Below the pieces are notes generated by a model. The model was not told where the DNA came from, did no database searches, and saw nothing but the letters and a program-made list of their open reading frames with translations. Made by a program: the position numbers and the translations under genes. A stretch of 6,447 nt of DNA, taken from contig CAISOQ010000015.1 of NCBI GenBank assembly GCA_903887095.1, positions 1 to 6,447 of the forward strand, written 5' to 3'. Below are positions 1 to 6,404 of the stretch, one piece after another (position 1 is the stretch's first letter; each line of letters begins with the position of its first letter). Source of the DNA: an uncultured Flavobacteriia bacterium (lineage in GTDB: Bacteria > Bacteroidota > Bacteroidia > Flavobacteriales_D > Crocinitomicaceae).

Positions 1-1
1 G

Positions 2-694
2 GGAAATATTGTCACAGGAACAGAATTGATTCGCCGCAAATCTGGTGGAGAAGCGTATGCAGTAACCACCCCACTTATTAAAAAAGCGGACGGAACAAAG
101 TTTGGTAAAACAGAAAGCGGTAGTGTTTGGTTAGACCCGGATAGAACAACGCCGTATGAATTTTATCAGTTTTGGTTGAATTCAAGTGATGCAGACGCAG
201 GAAATTACATTCGTATTTTCACACTGAAATCAAAAGAGGAAATCGAATCACTGGAAACACAACATGCTGAGGCGCCACATTTAAGAGTGCTTCAAAAAGC
301 AATTGCAGAAGACATTACCATACGAGTTCACGGTGAAGAGGCGTTGAAAACTGCAATTGCAGCCTCCAATATTCTTTTCGGCAAATCGACCGCAGATGAC
401 CTTCGTTCCTTGAGTGAAAAAGATTTCTTTGCCATTTTTGATGGAGTGCCACAAGCAACGGTATCCCGCAGCGAATTCGGTGAAGCAATGTCAATTGTGG
501 ATGCGCTTGCTGCAAAATCAGGTTTTCTATCCTCCAATGGTGAAGCGCGTCGTGAGTTAAAAGCCAATGCAATCTCCGTGAACAAGGAAAAAGTCGGCGA
601 GGATTTTACCATAACACCGGCAAATCTCATTAACAATAAATACCTGTTGCTCGGCAAGGGGAAGAAGAACAATTACATTTTGATCATCACATAG
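2..694 (+). CDS. tyrS: Tyrosyl-tRNA synthetase, C-terminal part (5' end outside the window)
   Basis: Class I aminoacyl-tRNA synthetase that activates tyrosine with ATP and loads it onto tRNA-Tyr in the cytoplasm. The frame is open from base 2, so the gene begins upstream; an apparent TTG start at 26 is an internal Leu codon. About 230 residues are present against roughly 420-430 for the family, so the N-terminal Rossmann half with the HIGH-type motif is missing. Visible are the GTELIRRK and GEAYAVTTPLI segments that precede the second ATP-binding motif, that motif itself as KFGKT at 98-112 (the form also used by E. coli TyrRS), the WLDP/FYQFWLN segment, the helical anticodon-binding region, and a C-terminal S4 RNA-binding domain from about 520 to the stop (ARRELKANAISVN then YLLLGKGKKN). 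The stop is TAG at 692-694, followed by a strong terminator. Recognition is from family sequence and is firm. Confidence 0.96.
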   Translation, partial: GNIVTGTELIRRKSGGEAYAVTTPLIKKADGTKFGKTESGSVWLDPDRTTPYEFYQFWLNSSDADAGNYIRIFTLKSKEEIESLETQHAEAPHLRVLQKAIAEDITIRVHGEEALKTAIAASNILFGKSTADDLRSLSEKDFFAIFDGVPQATVSRSEFGEAMSIVDALAAKSGFLSSNGEARRELKANAISVNKEKVGEDFTITPANLINNKYLLLGKGKKNNYILIIT

Positions 695-740
695 GTTCGG
701 GATTTTAAACCTAACACCTGTTTGGATGTCATTTCTACAT

Positions 741-772
741 GGGGCCGGATGTTTATTCGGCCCCTTTTTTTT
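741..772 (+). terminator. Rho-independent terminator of tyrS
   Basis: The sequence shows a GC-rich stem, GGGGCCG at 741-747 pairing with CGGCCCC at 758-764, extended inward by a G-T and an A-T pair, with a short TGTTTA loop, followed by eight T residues at 765-772. It lies about 46 bases after the tyrS stop and points in the same direction. It should isolate tyrS from the ATPase gene downstream, so that gene needs its own promoter. The last T is also the first base of the repeat array. Confidence 0.93.
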
Positions 773-863
773 GTCTCAAAATTTGTAAAGTAAATGTCTC
801 AAAATTTGTAAAGTAAATGTCTCAAAATTTGTAAAGTAAAAAGATTTATATTTGTAAAGTAAA
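772..863 (+). repeat. Array of four 23-bp direct repeats (three perfect, one half-diverged)
   Basis: Three identical 23-bp units lie head to tail at 772-794, 795-817 and 818-840. Each consists of a TGTCTCAAAA half followed by a TTTGTAAAGTAAA half; the second half itself contains a GTAAA doublet. A fourth 23-bp unit at 841-863 keeps the second half exactly but has AAGATTTATA in place of the first half. A further fragment, TTTGTAA, occurs at 870-876, slightly out of phase. All copies have the same orientation. The array starts at the end of the tyrS terminator and ends 23 bases before the ATPase start codon, so it fills the whole promoter region of that gene. The period is close to two turns of DNA, which would place protein-binding sites on roughly one face. 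A role as operator or iteron-like binding site is inference. It is not a CRISPR array, because there are no unique spacers. Confidence 0.93.
847..854 (+). promoter_or_regulatory. Possible Bacteroidota -7 promoter element for the ATPase gene
   Basis: TATATTTG matches the TAnnTTTG consensus of the -7 element used by the primary sigma factor of Bacteroidota. It lies in the diverged fourth repeat; the equivalent octamer in the three perfect units is AAAATTTG and lacks the TA. Transcription would begin around 860, giving a leader of about 25 bases before the ATG at 887. No well-spaced -33 TTG was found: the nearest TTTG, at 828-831, is 15 bases away rather than about 19-22. The call is therefore tentative. 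Confidence 0.35.
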
Positions 864-886
864 GTCTTATTTGTAACAGATGAAAA

Positions 887-2146
887 ATGAGAACAGAATA
901 TATCAATAGATTGTCAGATAGTGAGTTAAAGAGGAAGGTCGGTTCGGCTGGTGCATTGCTCATTCGGGGAATGAAAGCCTGTGGAAAAACGGAATCAGCA
1001 AAGCAGTTTTCCAAAAGTATTATTGCAATGGATCAAGATCCACAAATTTCGCTTTTAATGGAGACTGCACCACAACGGTTGTTGCTCGGTGAAACACCAC
1101 GACTTATTGATGAATGGCAGGAATACCCAAAGATTTGGAACTACATTCGCCATGAGGTGGACAGCCGTAAGGAAACAGCACAATTTATTTTGACAGGCTC
1201 TTCAAATCCAGACGAAACCATAAAAATGCATTCAGGTGCTGGTAGATTTACAATTCTTGATATGCGCACTATGAGTTGGCAGGAATTGGGGTTTTCTTCC
1301 GGAAAAATTAGCCTGAAAAAGCTTTTCGAGGGAAAAGAAATAGATATTCATGATGAGCCTGTCGAACTGGAGTTTATTATTGAGCGAATCATAGTTGGGG
1401 GATTTCCTGTGTCAATTGGAAAAAATGTACGGCAGGCAAGTGATTTGAATCGTGCATACGTGGATTTGCTGGCGGAAGTGGATATGAGCCGTGTTTCAAA
1501 TATAAAGCGTGATCCTGTAAAGGTGAGAAATATACTTCGTTCAATTGCCAGAAATACTGCTACAATGGCGGAAATTACAGCGCTTGAATCTGATATTCGG
1601 GAAAAGGAATTCAAAGATATTTCGCGTCCAACCATTTATGATTACCTCGATGCACTCGATCGATTAATGATTATTGAAAATCAACCGGCATGGAACACAC
1701 ACATTCGATCTTCTTCGTCCTTGCGAAAGTCGCCGAAACGCCATTTTTCTGATGTGTCTTTAGCTGTTGCTGCATTAGGAATCACTAAAAAAACACTGTT
1801 AAACGATTTGCATTTTGTCGGATTTTTATTTGAGTCATTAGTTGTACATGAACTCCGTGTGTATGGACAAGTAAATGACGCGAAAGTTTACCATTATAAA
1901 GATTCAAGCGGTTTAGAAGTGGATGCTATCGTGCAAAAATACAATGGTGATTGGTGTGCGTTTGAGATTAAATTAGGTGTAGGTCAAATAGAAGCCGCCG
2001 CCGCGAGCTTGAAAAAGTTTGAATCAATTATAGATAAGGATCGTGTTGAGCCACCAAAATCACTGAACATTATTACCGGTACAGGAATAAGTTACACCCG
2101 TACTGATGGAATCAATGTGATCTCTCTCGCATCATTAGGCTGTTGA
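887..2146 (+). CDS. AAA-type ATPase with C-terminal DUF4143 (PD-(D/E)XK-like) domain
   Basis: A 419-residue cytoplasmic protein of the AAA_14/DUF4143 family, P-loop ATPases with no settled function. The Walker A motif is GMKACGKT at residues 28-35, the Walker B motif is LIDEW at 73-77, a sensor-1-like strand FILTGSSNP spans 100-108, and a SGAGR segment at 116-120 may supply an arginine finger. A winged-helix-like region lies at about 208-269. The DUF4143 part has FSDVSLA near 289 and GFLFE at 312-316, then D346 (in EVDAI) with E360 and K362 (in FEIK), which fits a PD-(D/E)XK nuclease-like core. Length is normal for the family and the frame is intact. The ATG at 887 is chosen because it gives the usual short N-terminus before the P-loop; another ATG at 880 is out of frame and stops after nine codons. 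There is no Shine-Dalgarno sequence. The gene stands alone between tyrS and an unrelated secreted protein, preceded by its own repeat array. DNA binding and nuclease activity are inferences. Confidence 0.92.
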   Translation: MRTEYINRLSDSELKRKVGSAGALLIRGMKACGKTESAKQFSKSIIAMDQDPQISLLMETAPQRLLLGETPRLIDEWQEYPKIWNYIRHEVDSRKETAQFILTGSSNPDETIKMHSGAGRFTILDMRTMSWQELGFSSGKISLKKLFEGKEIDIHDEPVELEFIIERIIVGGFPVSIGKNVRQASDLNRAYVDLLAEVDMSRVSNIKRDPVKVRNILRSIARNTATMAEITALESDIREKEFKDISRPTIYDYLDALDRLMIIENQPAWNTHIRSSSSLRKSPKRHFSDVSLAVAALGITKKTLLNDLHFVGFLFESLVVHELRVYGQVNDAKVYHYKDSSGLEVDAIVQKYNGDWCAFEIKLGVGQIEAAAASLKKFESIIDKDRVEPPKSLNIITGTGISYTRTDGINVISLASLGC

Positions 2147-2312
2147 TAAAATTGAAAAATAATTTTGACAGCTCCGGCCACGTTCATACGAAGACAGTTT
2201 TTTACACGATAACGACCTCGAAGAAGAGCTGAGGTTAATCCTACTAAACGATTTATTCGTTTGCGAACGGAATGGAATTTTTGCGTAAATTAGTTGTGTA
2301 GAAAGCAATATT
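2147..2312. other. Intergenic spacer between the ATPase gene and the secreted oxidoreductase gene
   Basis: 166 bases without a recognised gene. Just after the ATPase stop, AAAATT at 2148-2153 and AATTTT at 2161-2166 form a weak AT-only inverted repeat without a T tract, so a terminator is not supported. The + frame from 2169 to 2285 is open for 39 codons with no ATG and resembles nothing I know. A small stem, TTCGTT at 2256-2261 with AACGGA at 2266-2271, is also present. No copy of the 23-bp upstream repeat occurs on this side of the ATPase gene. Confidence 0.6.
2260..2293 (+). promoter_or_regulatory. Weak candidate promoter for the secreted cytochrome/copper protein
   Basis: TTTG at 2260-2263 and TAAATTAG at 2286-2293 are 22 bases apart and resemble the Bacteroidota -33 and -7 elements, although the second has TTAG instead of TTTG. 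The ATG at 2313 would follow after a short leader. Position supports it; the sequence match is imperfect. Confidence 0.25.
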
Positions 2313-4274
2313 ATGATGAAGAACGTACTCCTCTTACTTGCTGCTAGTTTCTCCTATTGCGGATTTTCTCAAACGCCCACTTGGTCGAACGACGTTGCCA
2401 AAATAATATACGGAAACTGTACTTCTTGTCATCGAACTGGTGGGATAGCTCCATTTAACCTGGAGACATACGAGGAAGTTAGCGCAATGGCAGGCTGGGT
2501 GCAACAGGCAATTGAAACTAAAAGCATGCCTCCCTGGACACCAAATCCTGAGTACAAACATTTTGCACATGAAAGAGTGTTGCCTTCAGCTGACATTAGC
2601 ACAATTCAAAATTGGGTTGCAGCTGGCACTCCTTCAGGAAATTTAAATAGTGCTCCACCTTTACCGCCGTATTCGAACGGAACTCAATTGGGAACTCCGG
2701 ATATTTCATTGTCAATTAGTCCGTATACAGTGACGAGTGCAAATGATGTCTACAGAAATTTCGAATTATTCGTCGGATCTGCTCAATCTACTAATTTAAC
2801 GGCGATTGAAGTCCTACCTGGGAATCCGAGTATTGTGCATCACGTTCTTGTTTTTCAAGATTCAACAACAAATCCCATCAATACAAGTGGAGCAGGAGGT
2901 ACAGGTTCTTCAGCATCCCAGTTGCTTTACAGCTATGTTCCTGGGGCGTCGCCTTATTTTACTCCGGTTGGAACTGGATTTCGATTGGCGCCCAATACCC
3001 GTATCATTCTTCAAATTCATTATGCGCCGGGAAGCAATGGATTGACAGATAATACGACAGTGAATTTTAAAACGAACAACACTAATTTAAGGAAAATTAC
3101 TGTTAATGCTGTTCTTAATCATTCAAATATGACGGATGGTCCATTGGTAATTCCTGCGAACCAATTAAAAACCTTTCACTCTGAATTACAAATACCAGGA
3201 AATGTCACTGTGCTTTATGCGTTTCCTCATATGCATTTATTAGGCAAAAGTGTTCATACATGGGCCAATAAACCGATTTCTGGGGATACCGTTCGCTTTG
3301 TAAAAATTCCAGACTGGAATTTCCATTGGCAGGATAATTTTATCTTTCCTAACGCAATAGTTTTGCCAATTGGAACAACAATCAAAGCGGAGGCAGTTTA
3401 CGACAATAGGGATACGAATCCCAATAATCCAACAATACCGCCAGTTCCAGTAACAGCAGGAGAAGGTACCTTGGATGAAATGTTTTTGGTATTTTTTGCC
3501 TACATGCCTTTTCAAACGGGCGACCAATACCTGATAATTGACAAGCGAATTTTCGCCAAAGGCGCAACAAATTTTTGTGGTGGTCAATCTGTTCGTTTGG
3601 AAACAATAGCGGGTGAGGGATATTCGTACCAATGGTTAAAAGATGGAACAGCAATCACTGGAGCAACCAATTATTTTTACGAGGCTTTTGAGACCGGAAA
3701 TTATACTGTTTCAATAACACTTGGGACCAATAACGCGGTTTCGGATCCAACACTAGTCACTGTTTCTGATGCTCCGGTTGCACAAGTTTTGACCCCATCA
3801 ACAACAGCCATACCTATTGGTGGAACCGTCACATTAAGTGGTCAAACTGGGGCGGGTTATTTGTACCAGTGGTACCTCAATGGCAATGCTATTTTAGGCG
3901 CAACTTCAAGCACATTTGATGCGCCTTACTTTGGAGAATATACCTTGGAGGTTTTTAATGGGACCTGTTATTCTATTTCAGAACCACTTCTAATGACAGG
4001 GGGTGTTGCTCAGACCAATGAAATAGTTGGACAAACAGAATTTCTAGTCTTTCCTAATCCTGCAGAAGATCTTATATCAATGCAACTAAATGATGCTATA
4101 TGTGGAAAGCGAATAGCAGTGCAAGATGCTGCCGGGAAAATTCTTCAGACGCTCACAATTGAAAAAAGCTTGGTACAGATTGATGTGCACGATTTGGCGC
4201 AAGGGATTTATTTTGTTTCAATTATTGATGAAAACAATTCGATCGTGTTGAAGAAAAAAGTAATACTTCGATAG
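2313..4274 (+). CDS. Exported c-type cytochrome / PHM-like copper monooxygenase with Ig-like repeats and T9SS sorting domain
   Basis: A 653-residue secreted multidomain protein, probably a redox enzyme at the cell surface. Residues 1-19 form a signal peptide, with likely cleavage before QTPTW. A cytochrome c domain follows: CTSCH at 36-40 for covalent heme, M72 in MPPW as a possible axial ligand, and a closing helix ending WVAAGTP. From about 130 to 420 lies a copper type II, ascorbate-dependent monooxygenase-like domain of the PHM/dopamine-beta-monooxygenase family. Its ligands can be matched one by one: H176-H177 (VHH) and H236 (IHY) for one copper, H306-M-H308 and M390 (DEM) for the other. 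Two similar Ig-like repeats cover about 422-487 and 500-558. The tail from about 577 (FLVFPNPAED) is a T9SS type A sorting domain ending KKKVILR, cleaved during export in characterised cases. Two ATGs stand in tandem; the first is used, though the second is equally possible. Substrate is unknown. Convergent truA begins three bases after the stop. Confidence 0.92.
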   Translation: MMKNVLLLLAASFSYCGFSQTPTWSNDVAKIIYGNCTSCHRTGGIAPFNLETYEEVSAMAGWVQQAIETKSMPPWTPNPEYKHFAHERVLPSADISTIQNWVAAGTPSGNLNSAPPLPPYSNGTQLGTPDISLSISPYTVTSANDVYRNFELFVGSAQSTNLTAIEVLPGNPSIVHHVLVFQDSTTNPINTSGAGGTGSSASQLLYSYVPGASPYFTPVGTGFRLAPNTRIILQIHYAPGSNGLTDNTTVNFKTNNTNLRKITVNAVLNHSNMTDGPLVIPANQLKTFHSELQIPGNVTVLYAFPHMHLLGKSVHTWANKPISGDTVRFVKIPDWNFHWQDNFIFPNAIVLPIGTTIKAEAVYDNRDTNPNNPTIPPVPVTAGEGTLDEMFLVFFAYMPFQTGDQYLIIDKRIFAKGATNFCGGQSVRLETIAGEGYSYQWLKDGTAITGATNYFYEAFETGNYTVSITLGTNNAVSDPTLVTVSDAPVAQVLTPSTTAIPIGGTVTLSGQTGAGYLYQWYLNGNAILGATSSTFDAPYFGEYTLEVFNGTCYSISEPLLMTGGVAQTNEIVGQTEFLVFPNPAEDLISMQLNDAICGKRIAVQDAAGKILQTLTIEKSLVQIDVHDLAQGIYFVSIIDENNSIVLKKKVILR

Positions 4275-4277
4275 CAA

Positions 4278-5015
4278 TCAGTATTCTATTTTCCACAAGA
4301 AAAGGCCATGTGCTGGGACTGAAGTGGAAGCCGCTCCTCGATTTTTTGCGTCTAAAATCGCTGTTAAGTCTGTTGGTTTGATTTTGTTTAAACCAACGTC
4401 AATGATCGTCCCAACTGTTGCTCGAACCATGTTTCTCAGGAAACGATCTGCAGAAATTTCAAAATACCATTCATTTTCTGATTCCTGCTTCCATTCTGCA
4501 TCTGAAACAGTGCAAATATTTGTTTTCACATCCGTGTGCAGTTTAGAAAGGGAAGTAAAATCTTTCGTTCCAATGAGCCATTGTGCAGCATCATTCATTC
4601 TTTTAACGTCTAATTGCTGCGGAAAATACCAACTCTGTTCACTGATAAACGGATCTTTTTTGAAATGAACGAAATAACGATAGGTTCTTTTTATTGCATC
4701 GAAACGGGCATGCTTTTCAGTTTCGAATAGTTCATGCAGGACAATGCTTTCAGGTAGCATCTTGTTAAGCTTAAAAATAAATTGATTTAAGTCTTTTAGT
4801 GCATCATGATCAGGTAAGTCGACATGAAGAAAATAGGATTTTGCATGCACGCCTGAATCAGTGCGACCGCATCCAACAACCGAAATTTCTTTGTTTGAAT
4901 AAAGCTTGCTTAAAGCGGTCTCAATTTCTTCCTGCACAGAAATTTGTCCGGGCTGACGTTGCCAGCCAAAGAAATTTTTTCCGTTGTACGAAAGCTCAAT
5001 GAAATAACGCTTCAA
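4278..5015 (-). CDS. truA: tRNA pseudouridine synthase A
   Basis: Converts uridines 38-40 in the anticodon stem of many tRNAs to pseudouridine. The protein of 245 residues is of normal length. Family marks are the N-terminal YFIELSYNGKNFFGWQRQP segment, the catalytic motif GCGRTDSGVHA with the nucleophile at D53, FDAIKRTYRYF in the middle, and RFLRNMVRATVGT followed by AHGLFLWKIEY at the end. The start is TTG at 5013-5015: reading upstream in frame there are only six codons, none an ATG, before the TAA of the preceding gene, and starting there gives the usual TruA N-terminus. The gene follows the TPR-PD40 gene by 18 bases in the same frame, so the two are probably cotranscribed and truA may depend on translational coupling. 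No Shine-Dalgarno sequence is evident. It converges on the secreted oxidoreductase gene with three bases between stops. Confidence 0.96.
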   Translation of the reverse strand: MKRYFIELSYNGKNFFGWQRQPGQISVQEEIETALSKLYSNKEISVVGCGRTDSGVHAKSYFLHVDLPDHDALKDLNQFIFKLNKMLPESIVLHELFETEKHARFDAIKRTYRYFVHFKKDPFISEQSWYFPQQLDVKRMNDAAQWLIGTKDFTSLSKLHTDVKTNICTVSDAEWKQESENEWYFEISADRFLRNMVRATVGTIIDVGLNKIKPTDLTAILDAKNRGAASTSVPAHGLFLWKIEY

Positions 5016-5033
5016 AGCGGAAGTAAGAAAATG

Positions 5034-6404
5034 TTACTTTCCTGCAGGGAAAACAAATGAACTCATATCGATCTGGTAAAGATCCATACTTGCTTTTTGA
5101 CCAACGATTTCAAAACTTGACATCACTGCTTTTTTCATGTCCTGGTAGTATTGGAAATGAGTGTCGTTGTTGACTGAATTCACCATGATGCCGAGATTAA
5201 CAGGAGTGCTCCAACTATCCCCTTTGTTTTCTGCAACATAAACGTCTAAACCACCCATTCCTTCAAGTCCGTCAGAACTATAGAAAAGATATCGTCCGTC
5301 ACCTGTGATGAAAGGTGTTGTTTCTCTACCAGTTGTATTGATTGTAAAAGGCAGCGGTAGTGCTTCGCCCCATGCTTTGCCATTTTTTTGAACAACATAA
5401 ATGTCTGTTGAACTTTTGTCTCCTTTGCGATCTGAGACAAAATACATCGTATTTCCATCATCTGTCATCGTAGCTGAACCTTCGAAGAAACCGGTGTTAA
5501 TTGTTTTGTTATTCATGCGTTTTGGCGTTGACCATTTATTTTTTGTGCTCAATTCAATAGTGAATATGTCAGAGCCTTTGGTTGGTTTTTTTGCGTCAGT
5601 TGCGGTTGTGTTAATGGTCATTAATCCATGAAGACCATCCCTTGAAATGAAGTTAATGGCGTCAAAACCATCAGAATTTACCCGTCCCAATTCATTACTA
5701 ATGGAGTCCCAATCGTTTATTTCACTGTTCCAAACTGCAAAATAAGTGTCTTCAAAAAATTCTTGGTCGTCGGGATTCATCGATCCACCTTTGGTATCAC
5801 TTCGTCTAGAAGTAAAATACAATGCTTTTCCTCCATCTGTTAGAATTGGACAATAGTCATTGTAACCAGAGTTGGCGGATCCTATGGAAACTTTTTGAGA
5901 TCTCTTTCCGGACGCAATTTGTGTTTTTGCAAATTCACATTGTTTTACTCGCAATTCCAGTTGAAGTTCTTTAACTCTGCTGGCAGAAAGCATTGTCATT
6001 GCTGTTTTATAATTTGTTAATGCAGAGTCAATATTGCCCATTCTATGATAGGAACGACCTAATAACTCATACACATCTTTGTCTACTTCATTTTTATCCA
6101 AACCAACAGCTTCCGTAGCATATTTTAGTGCCAAACCATAGTTGTTCATAGAATAGTGACATTGACTTACCCAATATGCACTTCTCCAATTCATTGGGTC
6201 TTTCACCGCAGATTGACGAAAACGAACCAATGCATCACGCACTTTTCCTTCATTGTACAACGATCTCCCCTCTTCAATAAGCAACATTGCTGATGTTTTA
6301 TCAACAAGAGTTGTTGTCGTGTCTGGTGGCAAAGCAACATCTAAGGCAAATGATTGAGCAGAAACGAATAGTGCGGCAATCAGAGTAATAGCAAATTTCA
6401 ACAT
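5034..6404 (-). CDS. Exported TPR and PD40 beta-propeller protein
   Basis: A 456-residue envelope protein of a type common in Bacteroidota; the exact role is not recognised. Residues 1-20 form a signal peptide with likely cleavage after QSFA; there is no lipoprotein cysteine. Residues 40-138 hold about three TPR helical pairs (EEGRSLYNEGKVRDALVRF, AYWVSQCHYSMNNYGLALKY, ELLGRSYHRMGNIDSALTNY). From about 175 to the end are five or so PD40/WD40-like blades, for example CPILTDGGKALYFTSRR, SATMTDDGNTMYFVSDRKG and PFITGDGRYLFYSSDG, several ending in DIYVV, DVYVAE or DLYQID strands. The same TPR-then-propeller order is found in larger OmpA-family proteins such as the T9SS component PorE, but here the chain stops right after the propeller, with no OmpA-like peptidoglycan-binding domain. 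It probably acts as a protein-interaction scaffold in the periplasm. The ATG at 6404 gives a complete signal peptide; an in-frame TAA lies nine bases upstream. truA follows in the same frame. Confidence 0.85.
   Translation of the reverse strand: MLKFAITLIAALFVSAQSFALDVALPPDTTTTLVDKTSAMLLIEEGRSLYNEGKVRDALVRFRQSAVKDPMNWRSAYWVSQCHYSMNNYGLALKYATEAVGLDKNEVDKDVYELLGRSYHRMGNIDSALTNYKTAMTMLSASRVKELQLELRVKQCEFAKTQIASGKRSQKVSIGSANSGYNDYCPILTDGGKALYFTSRRSDTKGGSMNPDDQEFFEDTYFAVWNSEINDWDSISNELGRVNSDGFDAINFISRDGLHGLMTINTTATDAKKPTKGSDIFTIELSTKNKWSTPKRMNNKTINTGFFEGSATMTDDGNTMYFVSDRKGDKSSTDIYVVQKNGKAWGEALPLPFTINTTGRETTPFITGDGRYLFYSSDGLEGMGGLDVYVAENKGDSWSTPVNLGIMVNSVNNDTHFQYYQDMKKAVMSSFEIVGQKASMDLYQIDMSSFVFPAGK

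Noticed and set aside
772..863. CRISPR-like array
   Set aside because: The 23-bp units are contiguous, with no unique spacers between them, and no cas genes are nearby.
880..909. Nine-codon ORF starting at the ATG seven bases before the ATPase start
   Set aside because: It overlaps the ATPase start out of frame, has no ribosome binding site and no attenuator-like structure after it; it is most likely chance.
799..1014. Antisense ORF of 71 codons across the repeats and ATPase start
   Set aside because: Its tail is made by translating the repeat array and the rest is the shadow of the P-loop region; it resembles no known protein.
2148..2166. Terminator after the ATPase gene
   Set aside because: The AAAATT/AATTTT inverted repeat is AT-only and is not followed by a T tract, so a functional terminator is not supported.
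4324..4668. + strand ORF of 114 codons within truA
   Set aside because: It is the reverse-strand shadow of truA, whose identity is certain from its catalytic motif.
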